Made by a program: the position numbers and the translations under genes | Part shown: piece after piece, positions 1 to 6,862 of the stretch | Numbering within the stretch: the first letter of the stretch is position 1 | Layout: the number at the start of each line of letters is the position of its first letter | Assembly (NCBI GenBank): GCA_903915485.1 | Contig: CAIWTC010000675.1 | Location: forward strand, 1 to 7,518 | From: an uncultured Ignavibacteriales bacterium | Lineage (GTDB): Bacteria > Bacteroidota > Ignavibacteria > Ignavibacteriales > Ignavibacteriaceae | Length of the DNA stretch: 7,518 bases | Reading direction: 5' to 3' | Notes under the pieces: model-generated | Databases searched by the model: none | The model's input: the letters and a program-made list of their open reading frames with translations, nothing else | Told to the model about the DNA's origin: nothing

Positions 1-1
1 A

Positions 2-2074
2 TGCGTGGACTGTCATCAGTCAAATTTTAATAGTTCAGTAAATCCTAGCCATACTGCGGTGGGAATGTCAAAAGATTGTGTGAAGTGTCATTCAACTTTA
101 GGATGGGTACCGTCTTCATTTTCACATGCCACTACCGGTTTTCAGCTTACGGGGGCGCATATCAAAGTTGATTGCGCAAAATGTCATATCGGCGAAACTA
201 TAGGAACTAATCAAGCGTGTCAATCATGTCATGAATTAAACTATTTCAACTCAAAAAACCCCAATCACATAGCGGTGGGTTTATCGAAAGACTGCTCGAA
301 GTGTCATACTAATGTAACTTGGACAGCTTCTACATTTTCTCATGTTGCAACTAATTTTCAACTCTCGGGGGCACATGTAAATACCGACTGTGTAAAATGT
401 CATGTTGGAAAAACACTTGGGACAAGTCAAGTCTGTCAAGCTTGCCATATTGATAAGTATAATAGTTCATCGCTGCCAAATCATTTGGCTATTGGTCTAT
501 CCACTGACTGTGCTAAATGTCATAACCCGTCTGCTTGGACACCTTCGTCATTTTCTCATGTTACAACAAGTTTCCAATTAACAGGAGCGCATACAAATCT
601 TGACTGTGCAAAATGTCATAATGGCAAAACTACTGGCACAAGTACAGATTGCTATGCATGCCATCGGGTAGATTATGAATCTGCAAAAGGTCATTTGACA
701 AACGGATATCCGCATAATTGCCTGCAGTGCCACAATGTTAACACATTTACTGGTGTAACTGTTGATCATTCCAAGTTCCCGTTATTAGGTGCGCACTCCT
801 CGGTTAGTTGTAATGATTGTCATATAAATGGGAATACAGTTAATACTCCAAACACATGTATCGGATGCCATCAGGCTAAGTATAACGCTACCACAAATCC
901 TAATCATGCAGGTTTATCTATCTCGACAGACTGTTCATCATGTCATGGGTTTGATGCAGGGTGGAAGCCGGCTAAGTTTATCCAGCATTCAAATTTCTTT
1001 CAACTGACAGGAGTTCATACTGCAACTGACTGCGCAAAGTGTCATAACGGAAAGTATTCACCGGCAATTTCGACCACTTGTGCTAGTTGTCATACTAATG
1101 ATTTTAACAATTCGAAAAACCCTAATCATGCGAGTGTTGGACTTTCAAATGACTGTGTTAAATGTCATGATTCAAAAGCCTGGATACCTTCACTGTTTTC
1201 ACATAGCACTACTAAGTTTACCCTTACAGGTAAGCATGCATCAACCGCCGCTTGTGCTGATTGCCATAAAGGGATTACTACCGGTACAAGTACTGTTTGC
1301 TATAATTGCCACTCAGCCAATTTCACGACAGCGAAAGACCATGTAGCGCAAGGTTATCCCCAATTATGCGGACAGTGCCACAGCACTTCTGATTGGACCG
1401 GAGTAACTATAAACCACTCGAAGTTCCCGCTCTCAGGCGTGCATGCTGTTACTAAATGTTCTGACTGTCACACTTCAGGATTTACATCTACACCAACAGC
1501 ATGTGTTAGTTGTCATCAGGCAAAATACACGGCGACCACTAAGCCAAACCACAGCGCGTTATCTATATCTACTATATGTAGTACTTGTCACGAGTTTAGT
1601 GCAGGTTGGAAACCGGCATTATTCCCACAGCACTCAACTTATTTTGCATTCACAGGCGCGCATACTGCGATAAGTTCAAACTGCGTAAAATGTCATATCA
1701 CCAATTATGCAAAAATTCCCGGTACTTGTGTTTCGTGCCATCAGGCTAAATATACCGCGGCAGTAAATCCTGTGCACACGGCAACTTATTTTGTAACAGA
1801 CTGTACAAAGTGCCATAATACAACTGCGTGGGCACCTGCTCCACTTTTCTCGCATACCAGTTTTTACAATTTGGCTTCCAGGCATTCCACTACGAAGTGT
1901 AACCAATGCCATACTACTACAACTTACACTACTCCTCAGTGCATGACTTGTCACTCCAGTGATTTTAGTAAAGGGCATAGTTCAACACATAGGAAGGATT
2001 GCTGGAGTTGCCACAAATTAACTACCTGGAATAATGGCCCGGGTGTTCCTGAAAAACGACATAATGAATTATGA
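2..2074 (+). CDS. Multiheme c-type cytochrome with at least 29 hemes, 5' end missing
   Basis: This is a secreted electron-transfer protein whose start and signal peptide lie left of the window. The frame is open from base 2, and its first codons complete a CVDCH heme motif cut by the edge, so the GTG at 5 is not a true start. I count 29 CXXCH motifs. Counting residues from the codon at 5, their first cysteines lie at 0, 25, 57, 72, 97, 129, 144, 169 and so on to 666. The spacing repeats as about 32, 15 and 25, giving nine triheme modules of about 72 residues plus a terminal heme. Modules share NPNH, FSH and TGAH histidines, probable distal ligands. Size and heme count per module resemble cytochrome c7, which is inference. 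There is no membrane anchor at the C terminus. Cytochrome identity is certain; the extracellular or periplasmic location and redox partner are inferred from the downstream barrel gene, which it overlaps by ATGA. Confidence 0.95.
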   Translation, partial: CVDCHQSNFNSSVNPSHTAVGMSKDCVKCHSTLGWVPSSFSHATTGFQLTGAHIKVDCAKCHIGETIGTNQACQSCHELNYFNSKNPNHIAVGLSKDCSKCHTNVTWTASTFSHVATNFQLSGAHVNTDCVKCHVGKTLGTSQVCQACHIDKYNSSSLPNHLAIGLSTDCAKCHNPSAWTPSSFSHVTTSFQLTGAHTNLDCAKCHNGKTTGTSTDCYACHRVDYESAKGHLTNGYPHNCLQCHNVNTFTGVTVDHSKFPLLGAHSSVSCNDCHINGNTVNTPNTCIGCHQAKYNATTNPNHAGLSISTDCSSCHGFDAGWKPAKFIQHSNFFQLTGVHTATDCAKCHNGKYSPAISTTCASCHTNDFNNSKNPNHASVGLSNDCVKCHDSKAWIPSLFSHSTTKFTLTGKHASTAACADCHKGITTGTSTVCYNCHSANFTTAKDHVAQGYPQLCGQCHSTSDWTGVTINHSKFPLSGVHAVTKCSDCHTSGFTSTPTACVSCHQAKYTATTKPNHSALSISTICSTCHEFSAGWKPALFPQHSTYFAFTGAHTAISSNCVKCHITNYAKIPGTCVSCHQAKYTAAVNPVHTATYFVTDCTKCHNTTAWAPAPLFSHTSFYNLASRHSTTKCNQCHTTTTYTTPQCMTCHSSDFSKGHSSTHRKDCWSCHKLTTWNNGPGVPEKRHNEL
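77..1954 (+). repeat. Nine tandem triheme modules of about 216 bp
   Basis: The coding sequence repeats with a period of about 72 codons. Modules begin at residues 25, 97, 169, 239, 310, 384, 455, 525 and 600 (counted from the codon at 5). Each holds three CXXCH motifs and three further conserved histidines. Three module types are visible. Type A has a W-x-P-S-x-F-S-H stretch and FxLTGxH. Type B has AKxH...GYP and HSKFPL-x-G-x-H. Type C has LSIST, AGWKPA and QHS. The order is A A A B C A B C A'. Nucleotide identity between modules is only partial, with many synonymous differences, so the duplications are not recent. Confidence 0.9.
509..1801 (+). repeat. Duplicated nine-heme A-B-C super-repeat (two copies of about 645 bp)
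   Basis: Residues 169-383 (bases 509-1153) and 384-599 (bases 1154-1801) are two copies of the same three-module block, 215 and 216 residues long. Shared landmarks in the same order are GTSTxCYxCH, HSKFPLxGxH, CHQAKYxATTxPNH, LSISTxC and AGWKPAxFxQHS. The block therefore appears to have been duplicated as a nine-heme unit after the B and C module types had diverged from A. Confidence 0.8.
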
Positions 2075-3666
2075 CAATTAAATCAATATGTTTGGTTGGA
2101 CTTCTTTTGGCGGTTCAATTATTTGGTAATGAGATAAGCAGAGAAATCCGTAAAGGAAAAGTATCGTTTATTTCATCCCAGAATATTTACATTCAATTTG
2201 ATTCTACAGCCGGGATTAAGGAAGGGGATAATCTTTTTAGAATCAGCGGCAAAGATACTATTGCAGTTGTTTCGATAAAATATATTTCATCAAAATCATG
2301 TGCAGGTACAAGATTGACCGGTAAAGATATAAGGGTTGATGATGAACTATTCGCGATGGTATTTAGATTTATTCCCCGGGAAATTGAAAAGAAAACGGAG
2401 ACCGCTCCGGTTTCCCAAATTAGTAAAGTTGAAATTAAGTTTGATACCCACGAGCATATACAGAAAATTAACGGTCGGTTTGATATCCAGAGTTTATCAA
2501 GTTTTACTAACATGAGTACATACGCTGACATTCAAAGATGGAGATATACATTCTCGATGGATGCTCTGAATATTTCGGGAAGTCATTTCTCAATGTTTGC
2601 GTACACTAATTTTGCTTACAGCGTTAAGGATTGGAAGAATGTTAAATCTAATTTATTTAATTACCTCCATGTTTATGATTTAAGTACCAGTTATGAAATA
2701 GACTCATCTTCAAAAATATGGGCGGGTCGTCACTTGAATTATCATGCTGCAAATGTAGGTTCGATTGATGGACTGCAGTATGAGGCAACATCAAAAAAAA
2801 TGTCTTATGGAATAATTGCCGGTTCTCGTCCCGACAACAATAATTATGGCTTTAATGGGAAACTATTTGAATATGGCGGCTACATAGGCAGGAATGATTC
2901 GGTATTAAATTCATTTATGGAAAATAGCATCGGCGCGTTTCAGCAGACATACAAGATGAAAACTGACAGAAGGTTTTTGTACTTGCAGCATACAAATGAT
3001 TTTCTTCCTCTGACGAATTTCTTCGTTTCAAGTGAACTTGAATTATATAAAGTTTCTAAAGGTGTCGGTTCTTCATCTCTAAGCATGTCGAGTATCTATT
3101 TCTCAATTAACAGCAGTCCAATTCAAATGCTATCTTTGTCACTTTCTTATGACGCACGGCGAAATGTTTTCTATTACGAAACTTACAAAACATTTATTGA
3201 TAGCGTTTTGCAGAATGAGTTGCGACAGGGTTGGAGAGCAGGGATTACTCTGAGACCGGCAAGCGGATTTTCAATTGGTGTTGATGGTTCTTACAGATTT
3301 GAGAAGTCGGATGCCAAACCTACAAGAAGTGCAGGCGGCAATATTTTTTATTCTAATATCCCGCTCATTGATGCATCTTCAATTGCAAATTATTCTTATA
3401 TCTCCAGTGCGTACAGTAGGGGAACTGCATTCTCCGAAAGGCTATCGCGAAGTATCTTCATTGAGCAACTTCAGCTTTCAGTTGAATATCGGAATCTTAA
3501 ATATAAGTTTGTAAGTATTGCAGAACCGCTGAATCAAAACATTATATCTGCTGATGTAAGCGTAGCTCTTCAGTCAAGGTTTTACTTGACCGCAAGTTAT
3601 GAAGGGGTTTTTGAATCAAAAACTACTTATGGACGGATTTTTATAGACTTGAGTAAGAGATTCTAA
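2071..3666 (+). CDS. Putative outer-membrane beta-barrel (porin-like) partner of the multiheme cytochrome
   Basis: This 531-residue protein is exported. Residues 1-19 have a Lys followed by a hydrophobic stretch (ICLVGLLLAVQLFG), a signal peptide probably cut near G19/N20. Residues 28-90 form a small beta-rich domain containing GIKEGDNLF, which recalls the short beta domains ahead of some outer-membrane proteins. From about residue 125 to the end the sequence is alternating polar/apolar and aromatic-rich with Gly-Tyr turns, and it ends with IFIDLSKRF. The C-terminal Phe fits a BAM-recognised barrel. There are no CXXCH motifs. The start overlaps the cytochrome stop (ATGA), and no clear Shine-Dalgarno is seen, so translation is probably coupled. 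By analogy with MtrB-type porin-cytochrome systems it may hold the cytochrome across the outer membrane, which is inference. I do not recognise a specific family; a non-porin barrel remains possible. Confidence 0.7.
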   Translation: MTIKSICLVGLLLAVQLFGNEISREIRKGKVSFISSQNIYIQFDSTAGIKEGDNLFRISGKDTIAVVSIKYISSKSCAGTRLTGKDIRVDDELFAMVFRFIPREIEKKTETAPVSQISKVEIKFDTHEHIQKINGRFDIQSLSSFTNMSTYADIQRWRYTFSMDALNISGSHFSMFAYTNFAYSVKDWKNVKSNLFNYLHVYDLSTSYEIDSSSKIWAGRHLNYHAANVGSIDGLQYEATSKKMSYGIIAGSRPDNNNYGFNGKLFEYGGYIGRNDSVLNSFMENSIGAFQQTYKMKTDRRFLYLQHTNDFLPLTNFFVSSELELYKVSKGVGSSSLSMSSIYFSINSSPIQMLSLSLSYDARRNVFYYETYKTFIDSVLQNELRQGWRAGITLRPASGFSIGVDGSYRFEKSDAKPTRSAGGNIFYSNIPLIDASSIANYSYISSAYSRGTAFSERLSRSIFIEQLQLSVEYRNLKYKFVSIAEPLNQNIISADVSVALQSRFYLTASYEGVFESKTTYGRIFIDLSKRF

Positions 3667-4539
3667 CTAATTCTCTAAGTACATTTTCAAGGCATCATAA
3701 ACACCGTCAACCGGCATTTTTGCACCTGTCCAAAGTTCAAAAGATTTTGCCGCTTGATGAACCAGCATCTTTATTCCGTCGAGAGTAATTGCTCCTTCAG
3801 CCTTAGCCATCTGTAAGAATTTTGTATTTGACGGGTTATATACTATGTCAAATGCAATTTGTCCTGGGACAAAGATTTTTTGGTTGTTGATTGGACTGTC
3901 GTCAACATTAGGACTCATCCCTATTGGTGTAGCGTTGACTATAAGTGTAGAATTGTTCAGTATAGGTAAAATGTCAGGTGGAAACAGTTCGTGCGTTTCT
4001 ATCTCATCATACTTCATTTTTTCTGAGAAATAAATTTTGAGCGATTCAGCTCTTTGTTCACTTCTGTTGATGATATTAATTTTGCTTGGTTTGAAATATT
4101 TTATCAGGGCGTAAATTACTGCTCTTGAGGCACCGCCTGCGCCGATGATTGAAACTTCTGAGCCAATTAGATCTTCCTTATAGGGATTAAGCGTTTCTAC
4201 TACACCGTTTACATCGGTATTGTAACCTACAAGTTTTCCTAAATCATTTACAACTGTATTGACTGAGCCTATTGCACTTGCTTCTTCAGAAATCGAGTGC
4301 AGCATGGGGATAATCATTTCCTTGTATGGCAGAGTAACATTAAACCCTTTTACGCCTAAAGCTAAAAACCCTTTTATTACGGTCTTTAGGTTTTCCTGAG
4401 GTACATCGAAAGGAAGATAAATATAATCTAGTCCGGCAATTTTCAGAGCCATATTTTGAATAAATGGAGAATATGTATGCTTAACAGGGTGTCCGATTAA
4501 GCATAACATTTCCGTGTTTTGATAAAATAAATTCTGCAT
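3667..4539 (-). CDS. aroE: Shikimate dehydrogenase (NADP+)
   Basis: AroE reduces 3-dehydroshikimate to shikimate with NADPH in aromatic amino-acid and chorismate synthesis, in the cytoplasm. The length (290 residues) is slightly above the usual 270-280. The motifs are in order. The shikimate-binding loop is LIGHPVKHTYSP (residues 14-25), where the usual SxS is TxS (T22, S24). NVTLPYKE carries the catalytic Lys (K73), and GYNTDVNG the catalytic Asp (D109). N67, N94 and T108 are also present. The Rossmann motif GAGGASRA spans 133-140, and NRSEQRA (158-164) is of the NADP-preferring type. NATPIGM follows, and Q262 lies in a HQAAKSFELWTG stretch. Catalytic residues are intact, so an active enzyme is expected. 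The ATG at 4539 gives a 10-residue extension before the usual start region, and M11 is an alternative start. It follows the TPR gene by 18 nt, suggesting co-transcription, and its stop abuts the stop of the convergent barrel gene. Confidence 0.95.
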   Translation of the reverse strand: MQNLFYQNTEMLCLIGHPVKHTYSPFIQNMALKIAGLDYIYLPFDVPQENLKTVIKGFLALGVKGFNVTLPYKEMIIPMLHSISEEASAIGSVNTVVNDLGKLVGYNTDVNGVVETLNPYKEDLIGSEVSIIGAGGASRAVIYALIKYFKPSKINIINRSEQRAESLKIYFSEKMKYDEIETHELFPPDILPILNNSTLIVNATPIGMSPNVDDSPINNQKIFVPGQIAFDIVYNPSNTKFLQMAKAEGAITLDGIKMLVHQAAKSFELWTGAKMPVDGVYDALKMYLEN

Positions 4540-4557
4540 ATTCCTAGGCGTTTAGTT

Positions 4558-5976
4558 TTAAGCTAATCTGATATTGAACAAGCTTTCGAATAACTTCGAA
4601 GCAGCCACTTTTGGGAATGCTGCCGTGAACATTCTGAAAGCATCAGACTGACTTTTAAATGCTTCATTCAAGTAAAGATAACCCAAGTTTGAATTATTTT
4701 TAATAAAATGAATTTTTGCTGCAGAAAAATAATCAAAATTTTTGTTTTTAGAAAGAGAATGTTGAATCGAAATGTATAAAAGAGATTCCTCATATTTCCT
4801 CAAGCGCAGGAGTATTCCCAATCTTTCGGTAAATGTGAAGTAATCTGAGACTGCTTCATTGAAGTTTATGCTCTTATATATGTTGACATCATTTTCATCA
4901 ATTTGCGAACCTAGCTCATCAAAATTAGCCCATTGTTCATTTGTAGATTGATTACATGCCAACGCATTTCTGAAATTTACTACTGCCTGACTGAAATTAT
5001 CATGGATAAATTCACACTGTCCTCTATAAAGCAATGCGTCCTGGTTTGCAGGGTCATCCTTAAGAACTTGAGTGTATTTCTCAATTGCTTCGCTGAAAGA
5101 TTCCTGTTCTTCGGCTATAACGCCCAAGTTAAACTTTGCGGAACTGTAATCAGGGTCAATCTCCAGAACACGATTATAACAAATAGCTGCTTCTTCAAAC
5201 CTTTTTGTGTCTGCATATAAATTGCCCAAGTTGAAGCATGCTTCTGTATAATTGGGATTTAACAGCAGGGAAGTATGATAGCAGTTTATCGCTTCTGAAA
5301 TTTGTTCAAGCCGTTCGAGGTTAACACCTTTGTTAAACCATCCGGTAGGACATTCAGGGTTAGCGAGTAGATATTCATCATAATAGCTTATTGCATTTTG
5401 ATAATCATTCTGCAAGTCGTAGCAATAGCCAATCTGGAATAAGACTTTCGGGGAGTCTGGGTTTTTTTCGAGAAAGTATCGATACAATTGAATCGCCTGG
5501 AGATAAAATGAATTTACCTCATATGCGGAAGCAATTTGCATGATTATATCCTCATCGGAAGGATGAGAGGAGATGATGCTTTTGAAATGCTTATCGGCTG
5601 CTTCTACTTTGTTATCCAAAAGCAATAAGATTCCTGACTCAATTGAATACCTTATTTCAAAAGGATCATACTTGATGGCCCTTTTGATAGCAGCAAGTGA
5701 GCTGTGGAGGTCCGACAAATTCTTATAGCATATACTCTTTCTATACCAAAGAGCGCCACTCTCAGGAGAAGATTTCAAACTACCTCTAAGAAGTCTCAGA
5801 GCAGTCTTAAATTTTCCTGAATTTATGCATTCGTCAATAACCGATAATATGTATTTAATATTATCCTCAGTCTGACCAGTATGAATCAATTCTTCGGATA
5901 AGGCAATATTCGAGCGCAATTTCTTGCCTCTCAGGGTATTACCACCCTTACCATAGAAATTGGTATATTTGCCCAT
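4558..5976 (-). CDS. Tetratricopeptide-repeat protein
   Basis: This 472-residue protein has no signal peptide or membrane segment and is probably a cytoplasmic scaffold. The first 25 residues are basic and Gly-rich. About eight or nine TPR units of 34 residues follow from about 41 to 345. The clearest are 176-209, 210-243, 244-277 and 278-311, with the usual G/A/Y/P pattern, for example FNLGVIAEEQESFSEAIEKY and closing DP or NP residues. Residues 346-472 look helical but lack the canonical consensus and may be a capping or partner-binding domain. The partner is unknown. It is followed by aroE at 18 nt, and from memory a similar TPR protein lies near aroE in flavobacteria, so the pairing may be old. 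There is no sequence sign that it works with the ABC-like genes read in the other direction. No clear Shine-Dalgarno precedes the ATG. Confidence 0.85.
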   Translation of the reverse strand: MGKYTNFYGKGGNTLRGKKLRSNIALSEELIHTGQTEDNIKYILSVIDECINSGKFKTALRLLRGSLKSSPESGALWYRKSICYKNLSDLHSSLAAIKRAIKYDPFEIRYSIESGILLLLDNKVEAADKHFKSIISSHPSDEDIIMQIASAYEVNSFYLQAIQLYRYFLEKNPDSPKVLFQIGYCYDLQNDYQNAISYYDEYLLANPECPTGWFNKGVNLERLEQISEAINCYHTSLLLNPNYTEACFNLGNLYADTKRFEEAAICYNRVLEIDPDYSSAKFNLGVIAEEQESFSEAIEKYTQVLKDDPANQDALLYRGQCEFIHDNFSQAVVNFRNALACNQSTNEQWANFDELGSQIDENDVNIYKSINFNEAVSDYFTFTERLGILLRLRKYEESLLYISIQHSLSKNKNFDYFSAAKIHFIKNNSNLGYLYLNEAFKSQSDAFRMFTAAFPKVAASKLFESLFNIRLA

Positions 5977-6012
5977 AACGCCAATTTTTATTATTATTTT
6001 GCCAAGATGTGC

Positions 6013-6043
6013 GAAAGTTAAATAGGAATTATTAAACTACAAA
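6013..6043 (-). promoter_or_regulatory. Possible leftward promoter for the TPR-aroE pair
   Basis: Read on the minus strand, TTTG (6043-6040) is followed after 19 nt by TAACTTTC (6020-6013). This is one mismatch from the Bacteroidota TAnnTTTG -7 element, with the TTTG-type -33 box at a normal distance. Transcription would begin near 6006, giving a leader of about 30 nt before the ATG at 5976. The match is imperfect in AT-rich DNA, so this is tentative. Confidence 0.3.
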
Positions 6044-6147
6044 ATGTTTTTTTATTAATTTTTCTTAATGAAGTTAAGTATTTGAATAATATGCTTTTTG
6101 ACAGTTTTTTTGTAACCTAAAATTCTCTAACATGCCGAATTTTTTGG

Positions 6148-6176
6148 TTGAGTAATTTCTAAAATGATTATATTTG
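6148..6176 (+). promoter_or_regulatory. Candidate Bacteroidota-type promoter of the ABC-like pair
   Basis: TATATTTG at 6169-6176 matches the TAnnTTTG -7 consensus exactly. TTG at 6148-6150 lies 18 nt upstream and can serve as the -33 box. The predicted start is near 6183, giving a leader of about 47 nt before the ATG at 6230. The consensus is established for Bacteroides and Flavobacterium; its use in this organism is inferred. Confidence 0.45.
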
Positions 6177-6187
6177 TTTTCAAATGA

Positions 6188-6204
6188 AATAATTTGAAAT
6201 TATT
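6188..6204. promoter_or_regulatory. Perfect 17-bp palindrome, possible operator
   Basis: AATAATTT-G-AAATTATT is a perfect 8-bp inverted repeat around one central base. It sits a few bases downstream of the predicted transcription start. An overlapping 8-bp inverted repeat (TTTCAAAT at 6178-6185, ATTTGAAA at 6192-6199) adds to the symmetry. As RNA it would be a weak all-AU stem, so a protein-binding site is likelier than a hairpin. The high AT content raises the odds of a chance palindrome. Confidence 0.35.
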
Positions 6205-6229
6205 ATCAATTATATATGGATGATTTTAC

Positions 6230-6862
6230 ATGAGTGATTTTCTTAGTCAAATCCCCAGGTATCTACACGAATTTGAATTGGTGTCTAGACTGGCGTATTC
6301 TACAGGAGTACTTTACGGGTCTCTCCTTTTTTCCTTTTTACTTATTTATCTCTTGCCTGTTAATATCACAAGAGGGTTGAAGTCATCTTTTACTGAACCT
6401 TTTTTTATTGCATCGATTCTCCTGACAATACTTCTGAACCATTTATTAAACTCAGCAGCATTCCCGCATTATGTTTTGTTTTTCGTATTTGTAATACTGA
6501 ATTCAGGTCTGTTAATTTCGGCTGAGTTTGAGAAACAGTATGAACTGCTGAAGGATAATTTAAGTTCCTTCTATCATCAATCAGGTAATATGAAATCAGT
6601 TCTCAAAAAGTCATATATCTCCCATAATTTTGTTTCCATACTCACTAAGCACCACCTAAAGTTTTGGCTTGCACTTTTATTGTTTGAATTCGTATCGGAT
6701 GATTTATCAGGAGTTTCAGGCGCAATCAAATTATCTTATTGGGATTGGAGTTTCTCAGCACCGTTTTTTACTACTCTAATCGTACTTGCTTTTATTTTAG
6801 TATTTCAACTGCTACTGAAAAAAGTTGAAATAGTATTTGTTCCATGGAGGCAGCAGTCATGA
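6230..6862 (+). CDS. Divergent ABC-importer permease-like membrane protein (NitT/TauT type)
   Basis: This 210-residue inner-membrane protein has about five hydrophobic helices, near 25-43, 56-72, 79-96, 143-155 and 175-195. The layout recalls the permeases of the nitrate/sulfonate/taurine import family (SsuC, TauC): a membrane core, a long cytoplasmic loop, then two helices and a terminal KKVEIVFVPWRQQS resembling the usual Arg/Trp ending. It is shorter than the usual 250-270 residues. The loop at about 99-140, where the EAA-A-G-P coupling motif should be, keeps the charge but lacks the conserved Ala, Gly and Pro, so contact with an ATPase must differ or be lost. The following ATPase-like gene overlaps it by ATGA, which supports an ABC role more strongly than the sequence alone. 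Only a weak GGA precedes the ATG. The substrate is unknown, and family membership is inferred. Confidence 0.6.
   Translation: MSDFLSQIPRYLHEFELVSRLAYSTGVLYGSLLFSFLLIYLLPVNITRGLKSSFTEPFFIASILLTILLNHLLNSAAFPHYVLFFVFVILNSGLLISAEFEKQYELLKDNLSSFYHQSGNMKSVLKKSYISHNFVSILTKHHLKFWLALLLFEFVSDDLSGVSGAIKLSYWDWSFSAPFFTTLIVLAFILVFQLLLKKVEIVFVPWRQQS
6846..6850 (+). promoter_or_regulatory. GGAGG ribosome binding site that sets the start of the ATPase-like gene
   Basis: GGAGG lies 8 nt before the ATG at 6859 and inside the end of the permease gene. It is the clearest Shine-Dalgarno in the window. It favours 6859 over the in-frame ATG at 6844, which has no such site ahead of it. Confidence 0.7.

Noticed and set aside
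5..7. GTG at 5 as the start of the cytochrome
   Set aside because: The preceding codon (2-4) is TGC and completes a CVDCH heme motif in frame, spaced 25 residues from the next motif as in other modules. The gene clearly continues to the left.
77..1954. Regular repeats suggesting a CRISPR array or non-coding tandem repeat
   Set aside because: The periodicity is fully explained by in-frame triheme protein modules, with synonymous variation between copies.
3656..3676. Imperfect hairpin AGAGA...TCTCT across the convergent stop codons as a bidirectional terminator
   Set aside because: The stem is short and AT-rich with a mismatch or bulge, and neither side has a T tract.
6064..6078. Small inverted repeat CTTAA/TTAAG in the divergent intergenic region
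   Set aside because: Five base pairs in very AT-rich DNA is expected by chance, and it is not placed at either promoter candidate.
6098..6123. Sigma-70-like promoter, TTGACA at 6098 with TAAAAT at 6118
   Set aside because: The spacer is only 14 nt and no good -10 box lies at 16-18 nt. The TAnnTTTG element at 6169 fits better.
6844..6846. ATG at 6844 as the start of the ATPase-like gene
   Set aside because: The GGAGG Shine-Dalgarno begins at 6846, downstream of this codon, and is ideally spaced for the ATG at 6859, which also gives an ATGA overlap.
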